Source of the DNA: Pseudoflavonifractor sp. An44
GTDB taxonomy: Bacteria > Bacillota > Clostridia > Oscillospirales > Oscillospiraceae
Direction: 5' to 3'
Assembly: GCF_002161675.1 (NCBI RefSeq)
Contig: NZ_NFIH01000023.1
Span: forward strand, 1 to 41,064
DNA length: 41,064 nucleotides
Part shown: positions 24,648-31,151 of the stretch, piece after piece
Position numbering within the stretch: the first letter of the stretch is position 1
How the letters are laid out: each line of letters begins with the position of its first letter
Position numbers and translations under genes: made by a program
The notes under the pieces: model-generated
What the model saw: the letters and a program-made list of their open reading frames with translations, nothing else
What the model was told of the DNA's origin: nothing
The model's database searches: none

Positions 24648-24932
24648 TGGCGCAAGTCGTGGAACCGCACCTTGGGCAATCCTGCCCGTTTCAGCACCCG
24701 ATGGAGCATATGCAGCACGCTGTCCGGGGAGATGGGCCCACCGCTGGGAGAGGGAAACACCCAGGGGCTATTGCCCACTTTCTTTCTCTGTTCTTTCAGA
24801 ACGCCTACCGTATCCTCTGCCAGGGGCAGAGTGCGGTAGGCGTTTTTGGTTTTCAGGGGTGCTTCCACCACTTCCCCGTTGATGCGGGAGACTTGCCGCC
24901 GTACCCGGAGGTCCCCCCGTTCCAAATCAATG
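24648..24932 (-). pseudogene. Tyrosine integrase, internal fragment (truncated at both ends)
   Basis: The minus strand reads from IDLERGDLRVRRQVS through LKTKNAYRTLPLAEDT and SPWVFPSPSGGP to KVRFHDLRH, about 95 residues from the catalytic domain of a phage-type tyrosine integrase, ending at the HxLRH box. After HDLRH the frame continues into element DNA (PYVKSTTKKYL) instead of TFATLVLQNG as in the copy at 27,262. The N-terminal part is also lost, joined to unrelated sequence near 24,932. The tail sequence marks the right junction of the large element. Confidence 0.85.
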
Positions 24933-24956
24933 CCCGCACTGCGGGCATTTGTGGCC

Positions 24957-24990
24957 GGAGAGGGGGCGGTTACGCCCCCTCTCCTTTCTC
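24957..24990 (+). terminator. Perfect 12-bp hairpin, probable terminator
   Basis: GGAGAGGGGGCG (24,957-24,968), loop GTTA, CGCCCCCTCTCC (24,973-24,984), then TTTCTCCTGCTTTTC. It lies between the integrase fragment and the cargo promoter. The rest of 24,933-25,143 has no supported gene. Confidence 0.7.
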
Positions 24991-25143
24991 CTGCTTTTCT
25001 TTCGTCGACTGCCATCTACCCTGAAAATCGGCCCATTTCCCCTCGAGAGGCCCTGCTGGGGCAGTTACCCTCCCCCATTCATCAAGAGGCCACACATCGG
25101 CTCACAAGAGGAACGGGGCGGGAAAGTTTCGCTGCCTCCTGAG

Positions 25144-25172
25144 TTGTAAACACGGTACTGTCATGGTACACT
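25144..25172 (+). promoter_or_regulatory. Cargo promoter of element 1
   Basis: TTGTAA (25,144-25,149) and TACACT (25,167-25,172) with a 17-bp spacer. The surrounding ~30 bp match the promoter at 27,573-27,601 in element 2. Confidence 0.7.
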
Positions 25173-25219
25173 GGTTTCAGAAAACCGGCGGCACAGATTG
25201 CCTGGAGGGAGGGCCGAAC

Positions 25220-25426
25220 ATGGAAAACGCCAAGTGGTATTTCACCCATGAGAGTGAAGCAGATCAGCTATGGTATGGAATCTTTTTCTCCATGTGCAAA
25301 AAGTTCAACGTCTCCTGGCCCACAGCCACCCCCACACAAAAGGCATTCATTAAAGAGATCACCCGTGTCAACTACGAACGAGAGCTGGTGATATCCCAGA
25401 AAACGGAGCACTCCCCAGTGAAGTAA
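25220..25426 (+). CDS. Small unknown protein, MENAKW family copy 1
   Basis: 68 aa from ATG 25,220 with GGAGGGAGGG upstream (an in-frame extension to 25,163 overlaps the promoter). It begins MENAKWYFTHESE and contains LWYG, FFSMCKKFNVSWPT and a helical end, ITRVNYEREL. The first 56 residues differ from the protein at 28,154 at only four positions, while the C-terminal tails are unrelated. No family is recognised. It is the first gene after the conserved cargo promoter in element 1. Confidence 0.75.
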   Translation: MENAKWYFTHESEADQLWYGIFFSMCKKFNVSWPTATPTQKAFIKEITRVNYERELVISQKTEHSPVK

Positions 25427-25497
25427 CTTTTATTTTAACAACCCCCATGGTATAATATTTTCAGAAGCACACCAACCACAAAAGGAGGTATGCAGCT

Positions 25498-25800
25498 ATG
25501 TCTGAACAAATTTACTCCCTGAATGAGATTTCTGCGGTGGTATTGACCTTGCTGAAAAAGTATCATGCAGAGCGGGCCATCCTGTTTGGCTCCTACGCCC
25601 GACAAGAGGCGGATGCTTCCTCGGACATTGATTTGATCGTTATTGGTGGTAAGAATTTCGACCCTACCGATGTGCTGTGCATTGCAGAGGAACTACACAT
25701 GACACTGAACAAGCCCGTTGATGTGTTTGAGCTTAGGGAAATCAACCCCGATTCCACCTTCTATGACACCATTATGGGGGAGGGCGTGCAAATCGCATGA
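25498..25800 (+). CDS. mntA: MntA-like nucleotidyltransferase antitoxin
   Basis: 100 aa, minimal nucleotidyltransferase. The signature GSX10DXD is complete: G31-S32 in LFGSYARQE and D43/D45 in SDIDLIV. Members modify their HEPN partner (adenylylation of its tyrosine) to neutralise it. TATAAT (25,451-25,456) and AAAGGAGGTATG upstream indicate its own promoter. The stop overlaps the HEPN gene by 4 bp (ATGA). Together they form a type VII-like toxin-antitoxin pair, likely stabilising the small element. Confidence 0.9.
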   Translation: MSEQIYSLNEISAVVLTLLKKYHAERAILFGSYARQEADASSDIDLIVIGGKNFDPTDVLCIAEELHMTLNKPVDVFELREINPDSTFYDTIMGEGVQIA

Positions 25801-26129
25801 AGTACAGTGACGAGCAACGAATCACCAAGATTCAGGAAACCACCGAGAAATTGCTGAACTACATCAGCCGGGAAAACATTACCCCCGAACGAATCTTTCA
25901 CGAGGAGCCCATCCAATGGGCGGTGACAACTCCCCTGTACAACATCGGGGAACATGTGGCCAACCTGACCGCTGAGTTCAAACAGGAACACAACACCATC
26001 CCGTGGGTGAAAATTGCCGGGTTGAGGCATCGGCTGGTTCACCACTACGAGGACACCAACTGGACGGTCATCTGCGCCATTATCTATGATGTCCTTCCAA
26101 AGTTCCTGGAGGAGCTGAAACAGCTTTGA
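25797..26129 (+). CDS. hepT: HepT-like HEPN ribonuclease toxin
   Basis: 110 aa, DUF86/HEPN fold, all helical. The RX4HXY catalytic motif is intact: R77, H82 and Y84 in RHRLVHHY. Y84 is the residue modified by MntA-type antitoxins. It is translated with MntA through the ATGA overlap. Its stop codon TGA is the TGA of the TTGACCC repeat that starts the element's right end (26,126), so the gene reaches exactly to the terminal repeat. Cellular RNA targets cannot be read from sequence. Confidence 0.9.
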   Translation: MKYSDEQRITKIQETTEKLLNYISRENITPERIFHEEPIQWAVTTPLYNIGEHVANLTAEFKQEHNTIPWVKIAGLRHRLVHHYEDTNWTVICAIIYDVLPKFLEELKQL

Positions 26130-26260
26130 CCCAAACCCTGACCCATACGGAGTCTGGACTGCGTGGAGCCAACGAAACACGCAGGGTCAAACAGCATACA
26201 CATTCCAAGCAAAAAGGGCTGAAAAGCATCCAACGGGGCCAAAAGCATCAACGATCCGCA

Positions 26261-26306
26261 GCTCATAACCCGGAGGTCGTAGGTTCAAATCCTGCCCCCG
26301 CAACCA
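26261..26306 (+). other. att site: 3' half of initiator tRNA-fMet, copy 1
   Basis: 46 bp running from GCTCATAACCCGG (CAT anticodon loop) through GGTTCAAATCC (T loop) to CCCCGCAACCA. The acceptor strand ends A before ACCA, matching the unpaired C1-A72 of initiator tRNAs. The 5' half is missing, so this is not a functional gene but an integration scar. Confidence 0.88.
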
Positions 26307-26307
26307 T

Positions 26308-26345
26308 AAATCCCAGATGCTTTCGCATCTGGGATTTCCTTTTTC
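26308..26345 (+). terminator. Terminator behind the tRNA fragment, copy 1
   Basis: AAATCCCAGATGC (26,308-26,320), loop TTTC, GCATCTGGGATTT (26,325-26,337), then CCTTTTT. Confidence 0.9.
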
Positions 26346-26458
26346 TCTATTCACTCTTCACTATTCACTAACTTTACCAGAATTTCAGGACTTTTTCGGT
26401 GGTTTAGATTTGTGATGGCTTCCCTCCCCTGGTAGTGTCGAAACGGCACTAAACTGGC

Positions 26459-26509
26459 TTGACCCAAACGCTGACCCATACGGGAGTTTGGAGCGGTTAG
26501 GGGTGGAGA
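26459..26509 (+). repeat. Left-end arm repeat, copy 1 (51 bp)
   Basis: TTGACCCAAAC and CTGACCCATACGG followed by a conserved tail ending GGGGTGGAGA. It equals 28,714-28,764 with one mismatch, and its first 25 bp recur at the right ends (26,126 and 28,381). Probably integrase arm-binding sites. The rest of 26,346-26,640 has no gene. Confidence 0.8.
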
Positions 26510-26649
26510 TATGGAGGTTTTCACTTCGACTGCCTCAACAAGATCTGTCACCCCTCGCCAAATGTTCTTTCTGGTATAGAAATTGTCGTGGTTACATGTT
26601 AAGATTTCGTTTATATTAAAATTTGCAGTAGAAGGAAGTGCTCACAGAG

Positions 26650-27123
26650 ATGGAAATCGAGTTTCAGCATCAAAATATAGCGTTGCGAGTATGCATGGTA
26701 ATTCCTCTTTGGTTTATTTTAGCTTTTATTGAGTACTTCTTTTGGGGAGACACAATCAATCCATTCTTGTTCATTCTCATTTCCGCCATCATTATGGCTT
26801 TTCTTGCACCAATATTATTCAAAACTGTGTACGGAACCTTTTCTTTCCTTATCTTTCATACAGGAAAAGCATGTTTCTTTGATGAAACTATCGTTTTTGT
26901 ATTTAACAAAAGAACAAAGACGATAGATAAAAGCACGGTTTCTAATGCCCATTATGAACAAATTTCATTATATGGAGTTAAAATTGACAAAATTAGCATT
27001 GAATACACCATTAGAGGAAGACATAAAGCGCTTTCACTGTACTCGCCAGATGTCGTTGACAGTGACAGAGACAGAGAGTTTTTTCTAATTTCTCAGCAAC
27101 TCACCCTGCTTGGAAATAAGTAG
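26650..27123 (+). CDS. Hypothetical membrane protein, AT-rich
   Basis: About 157 aa from ATG 26,650 (GTG 26,638 lies too close to AGAAGGAAG but remains possible). Two N-terminal membrane helices (about residues 13-30 and 38-62) are followed by a cytoplasmic, beta-rich domain of ~85 residues, similar in plan to PH-like/YcxB-like domains; that resemblance is weak. Base composition is clearly more AT-rich than its neighbours, suggesting recent acquisition. It is the left-hand cargo of element 2. Confidence 0.7.
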   Translation: MEIEFQHQNIALRVCMVIPLWFILAFIEYFFWGDTINPFLFILISAIIMAFLAPILFKTVYGTFSFLIFHTGKACFFDETIVFVFNKRTKTIDKSTVSNAHYEQISLYGVKIDKISIEYTIRGRHKALSLYSPDVVDSDRDREFFLISQQLTLLGNK

Positions 27124-27261
27124 GAAATTACATTGCTATGTTCGGGCAGGGGTTTCCATGTCTAGTGACGATCTGCACCCTACCCAAACATATTTTACGA
27201 GAAACTGCTATATATTTTGGAATTTTCCTCGTCCAAAGACTTGCAAGGAAATATGAAGTGT

Positions 27262-27567
27262 TCACGTCTCAATCGTCCCCGCCAGCACACTCCCCATCGT
27301 CTGTGCTGCCTGCCTCTGGGCTGCGCTTGTGATGTGGGCGTAGGTGTCCAGGGTGAATCCTGCCGAGAAGTGGCCCAGCATCCCGGACACGGTTTTCACA
27401 TCCACCCCGTTTTGCAGCACCAGGGTAGCGAAGGTGTGACGCAAGTCGTGGAACCGCACCTTGGGCAGACCTGCCCGTTTCAGCACTCGGTGGAACATAT
27501 GCAGCACACTGTCCGGGGAGATGGGACCGCCATTGGGGGACGGAAACACCCAGGGACTATTGCCCAC
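27262..27567 (-). pseudogene. Tyrosine integrase, C-terminal remnant
   Basis: About 102 residues on the minus strand: VGNSPWVFPSPNGG, KVRFHDLRHTFATL (R of HxLRH), LGHFSAGFTLDTYAH with the catalytic tyrosine Y in DTYAH, and the natural end VLAGTIET. The first ~40 residues match the fragment at 24,648 almost exactly. The N-terminal two thirds are missing, cut precisely beside the cargo promoter at 27,573. Between 27,124 and 27,261 nothing is recognised. Confidence 0.88.
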
Positions 27568-27572
27568 TGAAG

Positions 27573-27601
27573 TTGTAAACATGGCATTGTCGTGGTATAC
27601 T
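27573..27601 (+). promoter_or_regulatory. Cargo promoter of element 2
   Basis: TTGTAA (27,573-27,578) and TATACT (27,596-27,601), 17-bp spacer, matching the element 1 promoter. It lies directly beside the truncated integrase. Confidence 0.75.
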
Positions 27602-27626
27602 GATTACAAGAAACGAGGTGAGCAAT

Positions 27627-28151
27627 GTGGCCAAGTTCAGACTTTATATCTGGGACACAAAGAAAGCCAAAGTTTTTGTGACTGCTGCAAAAGCCACCCG
27701 GCAAGATCTGGAGGTCTCATGCTCCGATCCCCAATGGCAGACAGACTGGACCAGCCATTACATCACATCCAGCGGCTTTGACCTGTATGCGTTCAAAACA
27801 GTAGAAGGGGAATTGGTGGCTTTGGGGGCCTATGAAGTTCGAAATGGAACGATGGGTGTCCATGTCGTCTACATGGAGAGCCAAGCGGAAAGCAATCGAA
27901 CCCTTGTAGAGACACCGAAATACGGAGGAATCGGTCGGGCGTTGATTGCCTATGGCATTAAGTTATCCGTGGATGCCGGATTTAACGGCGATGTCACGCT
28001 GGATGCCAAGACGCCGGAGTTGGCACAGCATTATGAGCGAGATTTTGGTGCGGTTCGTTTGCCCAGTCGGAAAACCAATGCAGCACCCAGATATTTGATC
28101 TGTGACGAGGCTGCACAGATGATTTTTACAGATTACTTGGAGGAGGGCTGA
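27627..28151 (+). CDS. GNAT-like acetyltransferase
   Basis: About 174 aa. GTG 27,627 is preferred because GAGGTGA lies 5 nt upstream; GTG 27,618 is the alternative. The acetyl-CoA loop is in TPKYGGIGRALIAYGIKL, preceded by the beta strand GVHVVYMES and followed by DVTLDAK and AQHYERDFGAVR, consistent with a GNAT fold. The substrate is unknown. It is the first gene after the conserved promoter in element 2 and is separated from the next gene by 2 bp. Confidence 0.7.
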   Translation: MAKFRLYIWDTKKAKVFVTAAKATRQDLEVSCSDPQWQTDWTSHYITSSGFDLYAFKTVEGELVALGAYEVRNGTMGVHVVYMESQAESNRTLVETPKYGGIGRALIAYGIKLSVDAGFNGDVTLDAKTPELAQHYERDFGAVRLPSRKTNAAPRYLICDEAAQMIFTDYLEEG

Positions 28152-28153
28152 AT

Positions 28154-28384
28154 ATGGAAAACGCCAAGTGGTATTTCACCCATGAGAGCGAGGAAGACCG
28201 GCTATGGTACGGAACTTTTTTCTCCATGTGCAAAAAGTTCAATGTCTCTTGGCCCACAGCCACCCCCACACAAAAGGCATTTATTGAAGAGATCACCCGT
28301 GTCAACTATGAGCGAGAGCTGGCAAAACGGGAGCTTTCCTCTCAGCCGGTGCGAGGCTTCTTTGACGAGTCCGTTTCCGCTTGA
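28154..28384 (+). CDS. Small unknown protein, MENAKW family copy 2
   Basis: 76 aa, nearly the same as 25,220-25,426 over the first 56 residues (four changes), with a different tail (KRELSSQPVRGFFDESVSA). The DNA is also highly similar, so the two copies share recent ancestry. TTGGAGGAGGG lies upstream. The stop TGA is again supplied by the TTGACCC terminal repeat, as in the HepT gene of element 1. Function unknown. Confidence 0.78.
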   Translation: MENAKWYFTHESEEDRLWYGTFFSMCKKFNVSWPTATPTQKAFIEEITRVNYERELAKRELSSQPVRGFFDESVSA

Positions 28385-28515
28385 CCCCAACCGTGACCCA
28401 TATGGGGTCTGGACTACATGGAGCCAATGAAACACGCAGGGTCAAACTGCATACGCATTCCGAGCAAACAGGGCTGAAAAGCATCCAACGGGGCCAAAAG
28501 CATCAACGATCCGCA

Positions 28516-28561
28516 GCTCATAACCCGGAGGTCGTAGGTTCAAATCCTGCCCCCGCAACCA
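28516..28561 (+). other. att site: 3' half of initiator tRNA-fMet, copy 2
   Basis: Identical 46 bp to 26,261-26,306 (GCTCATAACCCGG to CCCCGCAACCA), again without a 5' half. It marks the right end of element 2 and the left end of unit 3. Confidence 0.88.
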
Positions 28562-28562
28562 T

Positions 28563-28600
28563 AAATCCCAGATGCGGAAGCATCTGGGATTTCCTTTTTC
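28563..28600 (+). terminator. Terminator behind the tRNA fragment, copy 2
   Basis: AAATCCCAGATGC / GCATCTGGGATTT with loop GGAA (TTTC in copy 1), then CCTTTTTC. The stem is conserved while the loop differs. Confidence 0.9.
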
Positions 28601-28713
28601 CCTATTCACTCTTCACTATTCACTCATTTCTCTCGGATTTTAGGACTTTCCCGAGGGGTTGGATTTGTGAGGGTCTTTTCCTCTTTCCCCCGCTTAACCC
28701 CTATCAAATGGGC

Positions 28714-28764
28714 TTGACCCAAACCCTGACCCATACGGGAGTTTGGAGCGGTTAGGGGTGGAGA
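28714..28764 (+). repeat. Left-end arm repeat, copy 2 (51 bp)
   Basis: Same as 26,459-26,509 with one mismatch. The stretches 28,601-28,713 and 28,765-28,920 hold no gene; TATAAT at 28,921-28,926, with an inverted TTGG / CCAA just upstream, is probably the promoter of the next operon. Confidence 0.8.
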
Positions 28765-28948
28765 GTTTCAGAAAGCACACTAAGAAGTGGCCATGTACAC
28801 ACGCAGACTTGACAGATATCCCCTTTATTTCTAAGCATTAAATTGACCATACAGGCTTACGTAACTCAGCATAACATTTTTTGTTTGCGGTAGTTGGTGG
28901 AACTTCCCCAACCTCCAGGTTATAATGGCCTCAGGAGGTGTGAAAAGT

Positions 28949-29428
28949 ATGAAAATGCAGAAAAGTAATATCGCCCGCAATTTAACCACATTGCGGCAGC
29001 TTCATAAATACTCCCAAGAAAATGTAGCAGAGCAGATTGGCGTTTCCCGTCAGGCTGTAGCAAAATGGGAAGCTGGCGAGTCTGTGCCGGACATTATAAA
29101 CTGCGATGCACTGGCTCAGTTATACAATGTCGAACTTAACGATCTGATCCATCATAACCAGGAACAAACCGGTTTAAATATTCCGCCTAAAGGCAAACAC
29201 ATATTTGGTACCGTCCGCGTGGGTGAGCGTGGCCAGATCGTACTTCCCAAACAGGCCAGAGATGTGTTCAACATCAAGCCTGGAGATCGACTGGTCATTT
29301 TAGGAGATGAATCGCTAGATCATCCGGGCATTGCTCTGATGAAAGAGGAATTTTTCTTGGGCATTACTCAGTTATTTAAAACCGCCTTGAATATGGCAGA
29401 TGTCCCCGATGAAAAGGAGAAAAAATGA
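28949..29428 (+). CDS. XRE-AbrB hybrid transcriptional regulator
   Basis: 159 aa from ATG 28,949 with AGGAGGTG upstream. The N-terminal helix-turn-helix (YSQENVAEQIGVSRQAVAKWEAGESVPD) is joined to a C-terminal SpoVT/AbrB-type swapped-hairpin domain (GTVRVGERGQIVLPKQARDVFNIKPGDRLVIL, about residues 88-120). Both DNA-binding modules are intact. It overlaps the ABC ATPase gene by 4 bp, so it likely controls its own transporter operon, a common arrangement for this fusion. Confidence 0.9.
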   Translation: MKMQKSNIARNLTTLRQLHKYSQENVAEQIGVSRQAVAKWEAGESVPDIINCDALAQLYNVELNDLIHHNQEQTGLNIPPKGKHIFGTVRVGERGQIVLPKQARDVFNIKPGDRLVILGDESLDHPGIALMKEEFFLGITQLFKTALNMADVPDEKEKK

Positions 29429-30189
29429 TGGAAGCTGTGCTGTGTGTCCAGGGCCTTTGCAAGCATTATCCTGGATTTACTCTGGATCATGTAAGTTTTT
29501 CTCTTGCCCCCAACCACATTATGGGCTTAATCGGCAAAAATGGGGCTGGAAAAAGCACAACCTTAAAATCCATCCTCAACATGGTGTCTCCGGAGAGTGG
29601 GATCGTAAAGATATTTGAAAAGGATTTTTACCAGTACGAAAAAGAGTGTAAGCAGCGCATTGGCGTTGTGTTTGGTGGAATTGATTTTTACCCACTGAAG
29701 AAACTTTCTTCCATTACAGCTGTCACCCAAAAGTTTTACACAGACTGGGATCAGGAGCAGTATCAGAAGTACATCAAGCGTTTTGCTTTAGATGAAAGAA
29801 AGAAATTCAAAGAGCTTTCAAATGGTATGAAAGTAAAATATCTACTTACTCTGGCACTTTCGCACCATGCTGAGTTGCTGATATTGGATGAACCCACATC
29901 TGGCCTTGATCCGGTATCCCGTGAAGAACTGCTGTATATTTTCCGCCAAATCGTGAAAAACGAGAACTGCTCCATTTTGTTTTCTACGCACATCACTTCA
30001 GACTTGGATAAATGCGCAGATGACATCACCTATATCCAGGGTGGACGCGTACTGAAAAGTGCGGATAAAGTCACATTTCTGCGCTCTTTCGAACATTTAA
30101 AAACGCCAGAGGATACGGGACCACTCACTCTGGAGGAAATCATGCTGCGAACGGAAAGGAGTGAGTGGGATGACGAAGCTGCTGTATAA
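29425..30189 (+). CDS. ABC-2 type transporter ATP-binding protein
   Basis: 254 aa. Walker A GKNGAGKST (about residues 37-45), signature-like LSNGMKVKYLL, Walker B LLILDEPTSGLDP and H-loop FSTHITSD. The signature reads LSNGM instead of LSGGQ, as often in YtrB/CcmA-type ATPases. It partners the permease whose start overlaps its 3' end. The pair with an XRE-AbrB regulator resembles YtrBC-like systems involved in envelope stress; the substrate is unknown. Confidence 0.92.
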   Translation: MMEAVLCVQGLCKHYPGFTLDHVSFSLAPNHIMGLIGKNGAGKSTTLKSILNMVSPESGIVKIFEKDFYQYEKECKQRIGVVFGGIDFYPLKKLSSITAVTQKFYTDWDQEQYQKYIKRFALDERKKFKELSNGMKVKYLLTLALSHHAELLILDEPTSGLDPVSREELLYIFRQIVKNENCSILFSTHITSDLDKCADDITYIQGGRVLKSADKVTFLRSFEHLKTPEDTGPLTLEEIMLRTERSEWDDEAAV

Positions 30190-30811
30190 AGAACTTAGAC
30201 TTGTTGCACATCCGACCTCCATTGTGTTTGCCTTTTTGGGATGCCTTGTTCTTGTCCCCGCTTATCCTTACAGCGTTATTTTTATGTTTGGCTGCCTAGC
30301 TCCTTATATCACATTTTTGCATGCACGGGAAACAAATGATGCCTGGTACACGGCTATTCTCCCGGTGACAAAGCGTGAAAGTGTTCTGGGTAAGTGCCTA
30401 CTGATCGTTTCCATTCAGATATTCCAGTTGCTATTTTCTATCCCATTCGCTTTCCTTCGCAACGCTTTAAACATTGAAAACAATCCTGTAGGGTTGGATG
30501 CGACACTAGCCTGGTACGGTCTGGGTTTTATCGTGTATGCTGTATTTGACTTGATATTCTTTCCTACGTTTTATAAGAGTGGTTACAAGGCAGGAAAAGC
30601 CTTTATATTTGCATCAGTCCCTATGGTAGCATTGATGATTGTAGTGGAAGCAGTCGCCCATATACCGGCGTTCACTTGGTTGGACAGTTATCAACCGGAT
30701 CACTTACTAATGCAATTGTCCATCTTGGTTGTGGGAATTATCTGCTATGCGGTGTCTCTATCACTTGCATACCACATTTCTGTAAAACGCTTTCATAGAG
30801 TCGACTTGTGA
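30170..30811 (+). CDS. ABC-2 type permease
   Basis: 213 aa from ATG 30,170 with AAAGGAGTG 6 nt upstream (GTG 30,161 also in frame). Six membrane helices are predicted, starting MTKLLYKELRLVAHPTS; LPVTKRESVLGKCLL is the cytoplasmic loop typical of ABC-2 permeases of the YtrC/DUF group. It overlaps the ATPase by 20 bp. Last gene of the unit 3 operon. Confidence 0.88.
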   Translation: MTKLLYKELRLVAHPTSIVFAFLGCLVLVPAYPYSVIFMFGCLAPYITFLHARETNDAWYTAILPVTKRESVLGKCLLIVSIQIFQLLFSIPFAFLRNALNIENNPVGLDATLAWYGLGFIVYAVFDLIFFPTFYKSGYKAGKAFIFASVPMVALMIVVEAVAHIPAFTWLDSYQPDHLLMQLSILVVGIICYAVSLSLAYHISVKRFHRVDL

Positions 30812-31007
30812 AATAGTAAAACCAGCCGAAAAGTCCGAGGCGGATCATCACATTTCCCCTGACGGAACCAAGGTATCCAACGAAAATTCAATCTCTCCAT
30901 GTAACCACATCACCTTTAAGATCTCAAAATCTTCATGATATTTCTGTATTCTACACCTTTTGATATATCTTGCATATTTGGTTGACCAATACAGGAATCT
31001 GAAGCCA

Positions 31008-31098
31008 TCAGGTCAGAATTGTCCCCGCCAGCACACTCCCCATCGTCTGCGCCGCCTGTCTCTGGGCTGCGCTGGTGATGCGGGCGTAGGTATCCAGA
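31008..31098 (-). pseudogene. Tyrosine integrase, C-terminal scar (~27 residues)
   Basis: The minus strand reads LDTYARITSAAQRQAAQTMG to VLAGTILT and stop, the last residues of the same integrase including the catalytic tyrosine. Everything N-terminal is gone. The preceding 30,812-31,007 has no gene. Confidence 0.8.
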
Positions 31099-31103
31099 AG
31101 GTG

Positions 31104-31147
31104 AAGAGGGGGGTACCAGACCAAGTATTGGTCTGGCGCCCCCTCTT
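31104..31147 (-). terminator. Long hairpin between unit 3 and the GNAT gene
   Basis: AAGAGGGGG pairs with CCCCCTCTT (31,139-31,147), and CCAGACCA (31,116-31,123) pairs with TGGTCTGG (31,129-31,136). It sits directly after the minus-strand GNAT stop and may end it; T-runs are weak on both strands. Confidence 0.6.
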
Positions 31148-31151
31148 TACT

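Larger units (their letters stand above)
24648..26306. mobile_element. Right part of tRNA-fMet-targeted element 1
   Basis: Contains an internal fragment of a tyrosine integrase (minus), a cargo promoter, a small unknown protein, an MntA/HepT pair, the right-end repeat and an att copy (26,261-26,306). The left part, with the integrase C-terminus, was separated by the large serine-recombinase element and lies outside the window. Confidence 0.65.
26126..26345 (+). repeat. Right-end repeat with att site, copy 1 (220 bp)
   Basis: Matches 28,381-28,600 over the same 220 bp. It starts with TTGACCCAAAC / CTGACCCATACGG, contains an inverted AGGGTCAAA copy near 26,182, the block AAAGCATCAACGATCCGC, the tRNA 3' half and a terminator. 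The first ~100 bp have several differences; the last ~120 bp are nearly identical. Confidence 0.9.
26307..28561. mobile_element. tRNA-fMet element 2, complete 2,255-bp unit
   Basis: Bounded by two identical 46-bp tRNA-fMet 3' halves. It holds a left-end repeat, a membrane protein, an integrase C-terminal remnant (minus), the cargo promoter, a GNAT protein, MENAKW copy 2 and the right-end repeat. The integrase is N-terminally truncated, so the unit can only move with help. Confidence 0.75.
28381..28600 (+). repeat. Right-end repeat with att site, copy 2 (220 bp)
   Basis: Second copy of 26,126-26,345, starting TTGACCCCAACC / GTGACCCATATGG and ending in the tRNA fragment plus terminator. Confidence 0.9.
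28562..31098. mobile_element. Unit 3 of the tRNA-fMet array, right end lost
   Basis: Begins with the same terminator and left-end repeat as element 2, carries a regulator/ABC operon, and ends with a ~27-residue integrase C-terminal scar. No third att copy was found to the right, so its right boundary is unknown. Confidence 0.55.

Noticed and set aside
26240-28562. Two functional tRNA-Met genes
   Set aside because: Only the anticodon-to-CCA half is present in both copies; upstream sequence cannot form the acceptor or D stem. They are att scars.
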